From Myxococcota bacterium (GTDB taxonomy: Bacteria > Myxococcota_A > Polyangia > JAAYKL01), in assembly GCA_030065855.1 (NCBI GenBank), contig JASJCT010000008.1:1-64000 (forward strand): a stretch of DNA of 64,000 nt. The letters run 5' to 3'. Made by a program: the position numbers and the translations under genes. Shown piece after piece: positions 55,545 through 64,000 of the stretch (positions within the stretch are counted from its first letter, which is position 1; the number at the start of each line of letters is the position of its first letter). The notes beneath the pieces were generated by a model, which was not told where the DNA came from, did no database searches, and worked only from the letters and a program-made list of their open reading frames with translations.

Positions 55545-58500
55545 ATGAAAATCAGTTGCCCCAAATGTAACCGCACTTATAAAGTCGATAAACAGCGGAT
55601 ACCGGAAAATGGGCTTCGAATGCGATGCCCACAGTGTTCCACAACCTTTGTCGCGCGCAGTAGTGGGGCAGTAACAGGTGGCAAGCCCTCAATTCCAAGC
55701 CCCACCTCACCCAAGGCCCTGCAGGATAATCTCGTTGCATCACCAGTAAAGCCAGCTCGACCCGAACAGCGCCCCAAGGTACAGGTAGGACCATCTGTAT
55801 CCAGCCTAAAGGACCCACCGCCGCCACCTCATCCCCCCGCATCCCCCAATGCGTCCCATTCCCAATCGCTTACACCGGGCGGAAAGGATGCTATTGGCAC
55901 CGAGCTCGATATATCCCTCGATCAGAGCGAGGCTGTCATGCTGCAGTCCAAACCGTCGACCTCCGGGGATGAGATAGATCCAGGCAGCTCTGGGGAAGGT
56001 GGGGTTTCTGATGCAGATGGATCTTCAGTATCATTTGGGGAAATCGAGCTGTCGCCGCTCAGTGGAAATCCAAACGAGCATACACCTGGGACAAATGCAA
56101 AGGCATCACTCTCAGATAGGGGTGAGTGGCATGATGCCTTTGATTTACCCGCGCCCAAGGACGCGATCGACCTACCCGCTCCCCGGGATGCAATCGACTT
56201 GCCCGCGCCCAAGGACGCGATCGACTTACCCGCTCCCCGGGATGCAATCGACTTGCCCGCGCCCAAGGACGCGATCGACTTACCCGCTCCCCGGGATGCA
56301 ATCGACTTGCCCGCGCCCAAAGACGCGATCGACTTACCCGCTCCCCGGGATGCAATCGACTTGCCCGCGCCCAAAGACGCCATCGACTTACCTACTCCCC
56401 GGGATGCAGTCGATTTACCCGCGCCCAAAGACGCCATCGACTTACCTACTCCCCGGGATGCAGTCGATTTACCCGCGCCCAAGGACGCGATCGACTTACC
56501 TACTCCCCGGGATGCAGTCGATTTGCCGACCCCGGCTAACAAGGCCTTATCCCAATCGCCAAACAGCGCTTCCGCGGCCAAACCTCAGGCAGAGGTAAGC
56601 CGGGAACCAAGCGCTGATTTTGGATTCTCCTTGGGCAGCGATATACCCGGACTTGCATCTGAGAATCCAGGACCTTTGATGGACGCAACACCATCTCCAC
56701 AGGTCGTCGAGCCAACGAGTTTAGATCCGGGGGCAGCAACGTCAGCTCCGGATGCCAGATCCCAGACGGGCCATACTCAAAGCTCGGGATTTGGTGCGCT
56801 CGCAGATGGACAGCGCCTGCCGAGTGTCGAGGCACCACACGCTGCCTCGGCAGAGGCCAGTGGCCAGCACTACCAGATAGCGGAGCGCGTGGGCACGAGT
56901 GGCACAACCGATTTTGGGGAAGTCGATCTCCAACCAGGCGTCGGTGCGACAGGGTCTCTTCCCCCACCCACGTTGGATACTGAAGACGGGGAGTTCGACG
57001 CATTCCCGACAAAGCGCGATACATCCGAAAAAATGTCCTCACCGGGAAGTACCGGGATCGATTTGGCTGTCGACCCTCTTGATTTGGAAAAGACAGAAAC
57101 GGATTCTGAGCCACGGTTATCTCTGGATGAAGCCGATCGCAAACCTGCAACGGCGTTTTCAGGTCGCCGAAAATTAGAGCGTCAGAGCCGGCGGTCAAAA
57201 TTTGTCCTATTAGGGGTGCTCTTTGCCATTCTCCTAGGTGGTGGGGCATTGACCTTTACCCCACTCGGACCATTTGGTGCCTACCAGATTGCCAAATTGT
57301 TGCCTTCAGCGGCGAGTGATGCGGTTGTTCAACAGGCAAGGGATATGTTGTTTCGCAAGTTGGCAGCCGATACAGCAAAAGGCCTGGCCGAGTCTCATCG
57401 AGAAATTCAGCAGGCCTTGGCTGAGCTACCCAATAACGAAGATCTGCGGTTGCTCGGTGTATTCGCGTACCATTGGGATCAGATGCGGTTTGCTCCAGAC
57501 AAGAACAAGGATAACCTCGCAACAAAATTGTTGGGATCCATTAATTTGGATGAGTCACAATCCCAATTTGCACCATTGGTCAAAGCAGCCCAACTTGCCA
57601 GATCAGGCAAGCCCACAAGCGCGGCGAGCGCCCTCGTAGGGCCAGAGGGAAAAACCGCGAACGGATTATCGATACTGGTGCTTGCTTATCTGAACACAGG
57701 GGATCAGGATAAGGCACTGGATGCGGCTCAAAAGCTGGCTACGGCAGAAAACTCGGCCCGGTCTGTTTTTTTAGTGGCCCGTGCACTGGCCGAGTCAGGA
57801 TCACACAACAACGCCGTGACCAAACTTAAGGATCTACTGACCCGATTTCCAAAACACCTGGACGGCATCCTGGCCTTGGCGAAGGTACACCTCGATATCC
57901 CCCCTATTGATCGGGATCGCGTGATTGCCCTAACCACCCAAATACTGGCAGGCAAACCACAGATCCCCAGCGATGCGCAAAAAGCCGAAGCCCATGCTAT
58001 TTTGGGACGCCTCCATATGTTGGAGCGGAACTATGACTTGGCTGCCTCAGCAATAGCCAAGGCGGAAAAACACAATCCAGAGAACCTGCTGATGCTCATC
58101 GGAAAAGGCGAGTTGGCACTCATTGGGAACGATCAATCAACGGCAGCCGTGGCCTTCAATGCAGCCCGGGCCCTGGCCCCGACAAATCTCAATGTGGTGC
58201 TCGGCCACATCGAGACGATTTTACGCGAAGGGGATCTCAAGAATGCCAAGGTAGCGCTTGAACCCCTTGTCAAGGACAATCCAGACTGCGCGCGTGCCCA
58301 TTATCTCAGGGCCAAGCTCGCATGGGCGCTTAAGGATATCGAGGTAGCAGAAGCGGCCTTTCAACAGGCACTGGCATTGGATAAAGGGTATTTGGAGGCT
58401 TATGTCGACCTGTCCCAGCTGTATCTTGAATTGAATCGAGATGCGGACGGTATGAAGATCCTTGACCAAGCATCTGAGGCAGTGCCGAATTCACCGTTGA

Positions 58501-59585
58501 TTAATCAAACCTTGGCTGATGCCCAGGCGGCTCGGGGAGACTATGCCGCTGCGATCGTCGAGTTGAACAAGGCGATTGACATTGATCCCGAAGATGCCCG
58601 TTCCCATTTTCGCATGGGGCAGATGTATCGCAAGATGAACAGTATCGAGGATGCGGAGCGGGCCTTTGACGAAGTGGAAAAGCGAGACCCGAGTTACCCC
58701 GGACTTGCGCTCGAACGGGGCATCCTCCTAGAACTTACTGGGCAGACCGCAAATGCCCTTGCGATTTATAAAAAGGCGCTCAGCGAGTCAGCCGGCGATC
58801 TGAATCTGAAAATTCGCCTGGCCGCTGCGTCTCATCTATTGGGCGACCAGAAGACCGCGGAAACCCTGTTAAAAGAGATTATTGCATCCCTACCTGAATC
58901 GGCCGAGGTAAACTTCTTTTTGGGTGAGGTGTATCGGGTCACTGGACGTTCAGTTGAAGCGGTTCAGATGCTCAAAAAAGCGATTCTACATGACAATGCA
59001 AACGCGTTGTATCACGTGCGATACGGTATGGCACTGCGGGATATCAAAGATGCAGTGCAAGCCATGGAACAGTTTAAAACAGCCGAAAAACTAGACCCCA
59101 ACCTCGCAGAAGCCCATGTGCGGATAGGCCAGATCCACCTCGACCGAGGCGCCGCAAGGAGTGCCATAGAATCTTTTGATCGGGCCCTGTCCCTTAATCC
59201 TGGCATGGGGGAAACGTATCAATTCATCGCAGAGGCGTTCGATCAACTTTCAGATCCCCGTTCTGCAGTGGCCTATTACAGAAAAGCTGTAAAGGCCCAT
59301 CCCGACAATGGCGCGCTTTGTTTCAAGCTAGGCCTTGCCGAGCTAAAGGTAGCGGGAAATCGGACGGCCATCGGGGCGCTCGATCGGGCAGCCAAACTCG
59401 GTCTTGCATCCACCCCTCATCCGGACTGGCTTCCCGAAGCCCTCTATCGGTTGGGAACTGCCCAACATTCAACTGGCATGCGGTCTGCTGCGATCGATTC
59501 CTTTCGACGATACCTGGAGATTGCACCTTCTAATCATATCGATCGCTCTGAAGTACTCGCCCATTTAGACCAGTTGGGTGGGTAG
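55545..59585 (+). CDS. Giant zinc-ribbon/TPR protein
   Basis: 1346 residues. An N-terminal MJ0042-type zinc ribbon (Cys 5, 8, 28, 31; ISCPKCNRTYKVDKQRI) is followed by a long Pro/Ser-rich unstructured region with a nine-residue repeat (about residues 200-325), then one membrane helix (FVLLGVLFAILLGGGALTF, about 557-575) and at least twelve TPR units to the C-terminus. By topology the zinc ribbon would be cytoplasmic and the TPRs periplasmic (inference). Deltaproteobacteria have many such proteins; some take part in motility or envelope assembly. Seven 54-bp direct repeats are described separately. Confidence 0.8.
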   Translation: MKISCPKCNRTYKVDKQRIPENGLRMRCPQCSTTFVARSSGAVTGGKPSIPSPTSPKALQDNLVASPVKPARPEQRPKVQVGPSVSSLKDPPPPPHPPASPNASHSQSLTPGGKDAIGTELDISLDQSEAVMLQSKPSTSGDEIDPGSSGEGGVSDADGSSVSFGEIELSPLSGNPNEHTPGTNAKASLSDRGEWHDAFDLPAPKDAIDLPAPRDAIDLPAPKDAIDLPAPRDAIDLPAPKDAIDLPAPRDAIDLPAPKDAIDLPAPRDAIDLPAPKDAIDLPTPRDAVDLPAPKDAIDLPTPRDAVDLPAPKDAIDLPTPRDAVDLPTPANKALSQSPNSASAAKPQAEVSREPSADFGFSLGSDIPGLASENPGPLMDATPSPQVVEPTSLDPGAATSAPDARSQTGHTQSSGFGALADGQRLPSVEAPHAASAEASGQHYQIAERVGTSGTTDFGEVDLQPGVGATGSLPPPTLDTEDGEFDAFPTKRDTSEKMSSPGSTGIDLAVDPLDLEKTETDSEPRLSLDEADRKPATAFSGRRKLERQSRRSKFVLLGVLFAILLGGGALTFTPLGPFGAYQIAKLLPSAASDAVVQQARDMLFRKLAADTAKGLAESHREIQQALAELPNNEDLRLLGVFAYHWDQMRFAPDKNKDNLATKLLGSINLDESQSQFAPLVKAAQLARSGKPTSAASALVGPEGKTANGLSILVLAYLNTGDQDKALDAAQKLATAENSARSVFLVARALAESGSHNNAVTKLKDLLTRFPKHLDGILALAKVHLDIPPIDRDRVIALTTQILAGKPQIPSDAQKAEAHAILGRLHMLERNYDLAASAIAKAEKHNPENLLMLIGKGELALIGNDQSTAAVAFNAARALAPTNLNVVLGHIETILREGDLKNAKVALEPLVKDNPDCARAHYLRAKLAWALKDIEVAEAAFQQALALDKGYLEAYVDLSQLYLELNRDADGMKILDQASEAVPNSPLINQTLADAQAARGDYAAAIVELNKAIDIDPEDARSHFRMGQMYRKMNSIEDAERAFDEVEKRDPSYPGLALERGILLELTGQTANALAIYKKALSESAGDLNLKIRLAAASHLLGDQKTAETLLKEIIASLPESAEVNFFLGEVYRVTGRSVEAVQMLKKAILHDNANALYHVRYGMALRDIKDAVQAMEQFKTAEKLDPNLAEAHVRIGQIHLDRGAARSAIESFDRALSLNPGMGETYQFIAEAFDQLSDPRSAVAYYRKAVKAHPDNGALCFKLGLAELKVAGNRTAIGALDRAAKLGLASTPHPDWLPEALYRLGTAQHSTGMRSAAIDSFRRYLEIAPSNHIDRSEVLAHLDQLGG
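56142..56519 (+). repeat. Fourteen 27-bp (seven 54-bp) direct repeats
   Basis: Alternating units encode DLPAPKDAI and DLPAPRDAI, seven pairs in all; the later pairs have Thr for Ala and Val for Ile. Copies are nearly identical in DNA, with changes at only a few positions (for example GACCTACCC/GACTTACCC). Because 27 is a multiple of three, the antisense strand also stays open for more than 200 codons here (55922-56581), a shadow. Probably hypervariable in length. Confidence 0.92.
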
Positions 59586-59657
59586 TGTTATTGTGACGCG
59601 GCCGATACTTTTGATTGTTTTTGATGCATTGGCGTATGGAACCTCCAGAGGCAGCGC

Positions 59658-61607
59658 ATGATTGAAAGTCAAACCGGTGTCTTTATTGTGTCTGGGCCCA
59701 ATCCGTGCGCTGAGCAGCATATCGCCCCATTAAGTTCACTTTTAGAGCGGTGTCAGGAAGTGCTCGTGGCAAGTCCGAGTGAGGCAGCCTGCTTTATCGG
59801 TCTCGGCGATATGGATACGTGGCCGGAGTTGCCAGCTGGGGATCTATCCATATCCATATCCATCCCCATGGTCTACGTCTGGTTCGAAAGCTTTGCTTCA
59901 AAAGAAGCATACGATGCGGTGGTCCGCCGCCTGCCGAATGCCGTATTCGTTCACGGATACATGGGGCTTGTCGAGCTGACAACCCTGCTCGAAAACGCCG
60001 GCTTTCTGGCTGGGGCACTAGCGAGCGATCCCCTGGCAGAAGATGTCTTTTTTCGCATGCGGGGCGACTATCTCAACACAGTGGCAGAGGAACTGGACCA
60101 GCTGTCCGCTCTGGCCAAGAAAACCAGCCGGGAAAAAACCGAGGTTTGGGCAGAAACCTTGCGTCGGATCGCTGGATCCGCAGGTACCTATGAGTTTGAT
60201 ATCCTATCTCGCACAGCCACCGAGAGCCTTGAGGTGTGCTCGGAGAAGAAACTTTCAGCTGTCCAGGAAAAGGCGCTTCATGCCGCGCTTAGAACTTCGA
60301 TTAATGAAGAGGCCGAAACCTACAAACAACAAGTAGAGGCTTGCCTGCCCACATTGGTGGAACTGGATGTGCGACAACGCGTGCTCGCGCTGGCAGACGA
60401 CGCCCAGGTCTCCAAACAACTCCAATTCGCACTGACCCATAGCCGCATGCAGACCGTCCTCTACGACAACCCAGCCGAAATCCTGGCTGCACTCCACACG
60501 GTGCAACCCGACATCCTCGTCGTACAGCAGGCCATGCGGCATTTTGATGGGCTCGATCTGGCAGCCTATGTCCGTGGCATGGAGAGATTTGAGTCCTTGC
60601 CCATTCTAGCGCTGCTCCAAGACAGTGCCGAGGCCACTATTGCTCGGGCAACCCGCGGCGGTGTGGATAGTTGGCTGACCATTCCCTTTTCAGCGGCCAA
60701 TGTCGCACTTGGTGTGCTAAACCTGCTTCAGCGCGTCGAAGTCGCGCGCAAGTTAGGCGGGCGAGACGCACTGACCGGTCTGTACACCAAGGAAGCGCTG
60801 TTGGATCGCCTCGCAGGGGACTTGTCTCGCGTGGCCAGGGGTGGCCAGCAACTCGCAGTGATGCTGATTCACTTGACCAGCGAAACCGACACCCCTCGCC
60901 TCGCATTTCTGGATTTGACCAGCATCTCCAATCGGGTTTTCAGACGGTCCGATCTGCTCGCCAAATATAACGAGACCACCCTGGCCGCTGTACTGCCAGG
61001 GATCGATACCCGCACGATCCTATCTGCCCTGTCCCGCTTTCGAACCATGCTCGGAGACGCCCATACTGTTGAGATCGCCGCGAGTATTACAGACGGTTCA
61101 GCAGAGGCGGCAGCCCTGCTCGCAGACGTGGAGACCCGACTGACCCATGTACTGGGCGGGGCTACAGCGTCGGCTATCGGGATTTTTACGCCAGAAGTCC
61201 CGAGGGAGACATCCCGCGCTCCCAAAATTCTCATCGCAGATACAGACGAAGCCATTGTCAATCTGCTCAGATTCTTTTTGGCGAGGGAGGGGTTTGAGGT
61301 CGACGATGTCCGCACTGGCACCGATACATTGGATTATCTGGAGAAAGCTCGAAGCGAAGATACCTTACCAGAGGTGATGGTCCTCGAGGCGTTCCTGCCC
61401 GGGACTGACGGCTTTCAGATATTGGAGCGGGTCGCAGGAGAATTCGGCAATCGGATCGCGGTGATCATGATATCGGTCAGCCCGAGTGAGGAACGGGTAT
61501 CCAAGGCATTTGAGATGGGGGCGACCGACTTTGTGGCCAAGCCGTTCCGGGTTCCAGAAATGGTCGCCCGTATTCGCAACGGCCTGCTTAGGACAGCTGC
61601 GATTTAG
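59658..61607 (+). CDS. Multi-domain signalling protein with degenerate HPt, receiver and GGDEF domains
   Basis: 649 residues. Residues 133-200 resemble an HPt domain (LRRIAGSAGTYEF), with Arg 169 where the phospho-His belongs. Residues 240-350 are receiver-like, with Gln 290 (DILVVQQAM) instead of Asp. Residues 365-510 resemble a GGDEF domain (GGRDALTGLYTKEALLDRL) whose catalytic box is YNETT. Residues 522-645 form a second receiver with acidic pocket IADTDEA and the Lys of FVAKPF, but Glu 577 (VMVLEAFLPGTDG) replaces the phosphorylated Asp. None of the four is likely to work by the usual chemistry. A protein-binding hub is plausible. Follows the TPR gene and precedes a HEAT-repeat gene, probably one operon. 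Confidence 0.8.
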   Translation: MIESQTGVFIVSGPNPCAEQHIAPLSSLLERCQEVLVASPSEAACFIGLGDMDTWPELPAGDLSISISIPMVYVWFESFASKEAYDAVVRRLPNAVFVHGYMGLVELTTLLENAGFLAGALASDPLAEDVFFRMRGDYLNTVAEELDQLSALAKKTSREKTEVWAETLRRIAGSAGTYEFDILSRTATESLEVCSEKKLSAVQEKALHAALRTSINEEAETYKQQVEACLPTLVELDVRQRVLALADDAQVSKQLQFALTHSRMQTVLYDNPAEILAALHTVQPDILVVQQAMRHFDGLDLAAYVRGMERFESLPILALLQDSAEATIARATRGGVDSWLTIPFSAANVALGVLNLLQRVEVARKLGGRDALTGLYTKEALLDRLAGDLSRVARGGQQLAVMLIHLTSETDTPRLAFLDLTSISNRVFRRSDLLAKYNETTLAAVLPGIDTRTILSALSRFRTMLGDAHTVEIAASITDGSAEAAALLADVETRLTHVLGGATASAIGIFTPEVPRETSRAPKILIADTDEAIVNLLRFFLAREGFEVDDVRTGTDTLDYLEKARSEDTLPEVMVLEAFLPGTDGFQILERVAGEFGNRIAVIMISVSPSEERVSKAFEMGATDFVAKPFRVPEMVARIRNGLLRTAAI

Positions 61608-61612
61608 GCGAG

Positions 61613-62764
61613 ATGTATCCGACCGCGCATCTATGGGAAGAGCCGTTATACCGGCTCATTTTGCAGATCACCCTGTTGCAGGTGTTTATCTTAAGCGCGG
61701 TCATCATCGGCATTATTGTTGTGCGGTCCCTTCGATTGCATGGCCAACAACGGGCAAAACACTTCTCGAGCGAGCTCTATGCGCCCCTGATGACCTACTT
61801 GGCCGGAGATATGTCCCTCGAAGCTGCCTATGACCTGGTCGTGAAATATCCGCGCCAGACCATCTGCCGGGAGCTCGAGCGATACGCCATCATGCTCGGC
61901 GGCGATGCATTGGCAAAAATCCGCGCCCTTTACGAGCGCCTCAACTTGAGGAACTACGGCATTAAGCTCAGCCATTCCTGGGTGTGGTGGCGGCGTCTGG
62001 AAGGGGTGCGGATCCTCGGCGCAGCCGGTGGCCACGACATTGTCGACGTGCTTTTAGACAGCTTAAGCGATAGACATGCCGTTGTCCGCCTGGCAGCAGC
62101 CCGATCCCTTGGCAGGACCAAGAATCCCCGAGCCATCGAGCCGATATTGGGCATCATGGCCGAATCAAAACAGCTCTCACAGCGGCAACTCGCCCAAACC
62201 TTGGTGGCGTTTGGTCCAGCTGCATATCCAGCCCTCAGGCGCATCGTGCGCCAAGGCGCGAGGGCCCCCTCAGATCATCGCTTCATCGCCATGGCTCTGG
62301 AGATGCTAGCACTGACCGGCGATATTGAATCATCACGGGAAATTCGCGCAGCCCTCACTTCGGAAAATATCGAGGTGCGCATTGCCGGGTACAAATCTGC
62401 CATGTTGCTGCACATTCCCCTTTTGGTCACTGATTTGACCCAAGGCCTTGGCGATGATGAGTGGCCAGTGCGCGCCCAAGCCGCTCTGGCCGCTGGCAAG
62501 ACAGGTGATCCGGCCATTGTAAAAAAACTCGGGGAGTGCCTATCTGATCGATCCTGGTGGGTGCGCAACAACGCGGCGACCGCACTCCATCAGCTCGGCA
62601 TGACCGGACTAAACGAGCTCGAGCACATTCGCCTCAACAGCCAAGATGCCTTTGCCCGCGACATGGCCACGCGAATACTCTCGACAGATCCTGCCTACAG
62701 TCTTGTCCGATATTCAGAAGTCTCAGTGCACGATTCAAAAAAACAGCAGCCAAGCAGCCCGTAA
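61613..62764 (+). CDS. Membrane-anchored HEAT-repeat protein
   Basis: 383 residues starting five bases after the preceding stop. One N-terminal helix (RLILQITLLQVFILSAVIIG and following residues) is followed by HEAT/PBS-type alpha-helical repeats: VVRLAAARSLGRTKNPRAI, VRIAGYKSAMLLHI, PVRAQAALAAGKTGDPAIVK and WVRNNAATALHQLG. HEAT repeats mediate protein-protein contacts. Its place between the signalling protein and the glycosyltransferase, with gaps of 5 and 12 bases, suggests it works with the glycosyltransferase. Confidence 0.8.
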   Translation: MYPTAHLWEEPLYRLILQITLLQVFILSAVIIGIIVVRSLRLHGQQRAKHFSSELYAPLMTYLAGDMSLEAAYDLVVKYPRQTICRELERYAIMLGGDALAKIRALYERLNLRNYGIKLSHSWVWWRRLEGVRILGAAGGHDIVDVLLDSLSDRHAVVRLAAARSLGRTKNPRAIEPILGIMAESKQLSQRQLAQTLVAFGPAAYPALRRIVRQGARAPSDHRFIAMALEMLALTGDIESSREIRAALTSENIEVRIAGYKSAMLLHIPLLVTDLTQGLGDDEWPVRAQAALAAGKTGDPAIVKKLGECLSDRSWWVRNNAATALHQLGMTGLNELEHIRLNSQDAFARDMATRILSTDPAYSLVRYSEVSVHDSKKQQPSSP

Positions 62765-62776
62765 CGAGGAGATCCA

Positions 62777-64000
62777 ATGGAAAATATTGTCATTATCGTC
62801 GACTGGCTCTTCCTCCTCTTTTATGTGGTGCTGAACACATCGTATTCGTTTTTATTGTTCTTCTCTCTCATCGACATTGTACTGCGGAATCGGCGGCGCG
62901 TTGAGGTCGAGCTCGACCACGCCCTTGAAAGTTTTTACACCATCCCAGTGTCCATCATCGCCCCTGCTTACAACGAGGAGTACACCATTGTCGCATCGGT
63001 CAAGTCCCTGTTATCCCTACGGTACCCCCAGTTTGAAGTAGTGGTGGTCAATGACGGATCAGGGGACGATACCATCGGCGTGATGAAAGCGGCCTTTGAG
63101 CTCTATCCAATCCACTCGATCTTTCAAAAACAAATTGACACCAAGCATGTGCGGGGTATTTACAAATCCCGGATAGAGCCCCGACTCATCTTTGTAGACA
63201 AGGAAAACGGGGGCAAAGCCGATGCCCTCAACTGCGGTGTAAACATCGCCAGGTTCCCGCTTTTTTGCGCTATTGATGCGGACACGCTCATCCAACCCAA
63301 CGCGCTGTTAAAAGTCGCCATTCCGTTCATGGAGGATCCAGAGCAAACCGTGGCGAGCGGGGGCACGATTCGGGTGGCCAATGGGTGCCGCATTCGGTCC
63401 GGCGATATCGAGGCGGTTGGATTCCCTAAAAACCCCCTGGCTGCGTTTCAAGTGGTCGAGTACTTAAGGGCTTTTTTATTCGGCCGCATCGGTTGGAACA
63501 TTCTGGGCGGTACACTCATCATTTCCGGGGCGTTTGGCCTTTTTAGTAGACGGGTCGCCATCGAGGTGGGTGGCTATGCCCACGACACCGTGGGCGAAGA
63601 TATGGAGCTGGTGGTGCGCATGCACCGCTACTTGCGAGAAAAAAAGAGGAAATATCGCATCGTGTTCGTCTGGGATGCCGCGTGCTACACTGAGGTGCCC
63701 GAGGACATCGGCGTGCTCGGTCGCCAACGAAACCGGTGGCATCGCGGCCTCATCGATGTGATCCTGCGCCACAAGCGCATGATGCTCAATTTAAAATATG
63801 GCGTCATCGGTTTGGTAGCCTATCCGTTTTTTGCCATATTCGAAATGTTTGGTCCTGTCGTCGAGGTGGCAGGGCTCGTCTTTGTCGTCTTTTCATATAT
63901 CCTGGGACTGGCTGATGTGACCTTTTTATTCCTGTACGTCAACGTGGCAGTGCTGTTCGGCATTATGCTCAGTATTGCGGCGATAATGCTCGAAGAGCTG
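62777..64000 (+). CDS. Membrane glycosyltransferase family 2, 3' end outside window
   Basis: Open frame of 408 codons from ATG 62777 (ribosome site GAGGAG) to the last base, so the gene continues. An N-terminal helix (VDWLFLLFYVVLNTSYSFLL) precedes a GT2 domain: IIAPAYNEE, VVVVNDGSGDDT, CAIDADT (D-x-D), GEDMELVVRMH and GRQRNRWHRG (Q-x-x-R-W). C-terminal helices begin at about residue 340. Processive synthases of the PgaC/hyaluronan/cellulose type have this set. Linked with the HEAT-repeat and signalling genes upstream, perhaps a regulated exopolysaccharide system (inference). Confidence 0.88.
   Translation, partial: MENIVIIVDWLFLLFYVVLNTSYSFLLFFSLIDIVLRNRRRVEVELDHALESFYTIPVSIIAPAYNEEYTIVASVKSLLSLRYPQFEVVVVNDGSGDDTIGVMKAAFELYPIHSIFQKQIDTKHVRGIYKSRIEPRLIFVDKENGGKADALNCGVNIARFPLFCAIDADTLIQPNALLKVAIPFMEDPEQTVASGGTIRVANGCRIRSGDIEAVGFPKNPLAAFQVVEYLRAFLFGRIGWNILGGTLIISGAFGLFSRRVAIEVGGYAHDTVGEDMELVVRMHRYLREKKRKYRIVFVWDAACYTEVPEDIGVLGRQRNRWHRGLIDVILRHKRMMLNLKYGVIGLVAYPFFAIFEMFGPVVEVAGLVFVVFSYILGLADVTFLFLYVNVAVLFGIMLSIAAIMLEEL

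Noticed and set aside
56142-56519. Regular direct repeats considered as a CRISPR array
   Set aside because: Units are contiguous without unique spacers, are in frame and encode protein; no cas genes are nearby.
55922-56581. 219-codon antisense open frame over the DLPAPKD repeats
   Set aside because: It is open only because a 27-base repeat lacks stops in that frame; its protein is a simple repeat, and the sense strand has clear zinc-ribbon and TPR domains.

Overview
The window looks like a chromosomal segment of a Gram-negative, deltaproteobacterial/Myxococcota-like bacterium of moderate GC. The evidence is an ATP synthase operon with two different b subunits, many lipoproteins with acidic Thr/Glu/Asp linkers, thrombospondin type 3 repeat proteins (one ending in a MYXO-CTERM-like Cys motif), an FG-GAP lipoprotein, RpoH with a clear RpoH box, and zinc-ribbon/TPR proteins. 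Genus-level assignment is not possible from sequence reading alone. No rRNA, tRNA, CRISPR array, IS element or prophage was recognised.

Layout. 1-3470: surface lipoproteins (formylglycine-enzyme-fold lipoprotein, BspA-like repeat lipoprotein, a fragment of a second FGE-fold gene) and an empty stretch. 3471-4697: M23 peptidase (minus). 4796-10973: promoter and F1 part of ATP synthase (b, b, delta, alpha, gamma, beta, epsilon; no a or c subunit here). 11159-15253: giant FG-GAP lipoprotein. 15287-20535: a compact cluster that I read as a RiPP (ribosomally made, modified peptide) locus. 20640-21042: MNT antitoxin with a truncated HEPN partner. 21062-22914: rsmI and rpoH (minus). 22938-31521: lipoproteins, CAP/TPR lipoprotein, OmpA-like and TSP3-repeat proteins, acyltransferase. 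31805-38506: lipase-like lipoprotein, rsgA, TonB-like protein, K+ channel, DUF2147, MerR-type and sigma-region-4 regulators. 38503-45059: MATE pump, ccmC with two small membrane proteins, a processive glycosyltransferase, epimerase and acyltransferase. 45211-47856: a methyltransferase-ABC ATPase fusion with its permease. 47874-55402: rtcB, Na/Pi symporter, hutH, murA-like, metK. 55545-64000: zinc-ribbon/TPR giant, degenerate signalling protein, HEAT-repeat protein and a truncated glycosyltransferase.

The most interesting unit is 15287-20535. A 56-codon gene, too short for ordinary gene calling, encodes a Lys-rich leader with a Tyr-x-x-Pro element and a short Cys/Ser/Arg tail. It is followed, with overlaps or very short gaps, by an HprK-like kinase, a PqqD-like recognition protein, a radical SAM/SPASM enzyme, an S26-type peptidase whose nucleophile Ser is Cys, a eukaryote-like protein arginine methyltransferase (PRMT), and an O-antigen-ligase-like membrane protein. 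The logic would be recognition by PqqD, radical SAM modification near Cys, Arg methylation, possible phosphorylation, leader removal, and membrane-associated export or conjugation. The product is unknown.

Other oddities are natural active-site substitutions: histidine ammonia-lyase with Ala-Cys-Gly instead of Ala-Ser-Gly, MurA-like enzyme with Asp for the catalytic Cys, ABC ATPase with Arg for the H-loop His, AtpA with a changed P-loop, and a signalling protein in which HPt, two receiver and one GGDEF-like domain have all lost key residues.
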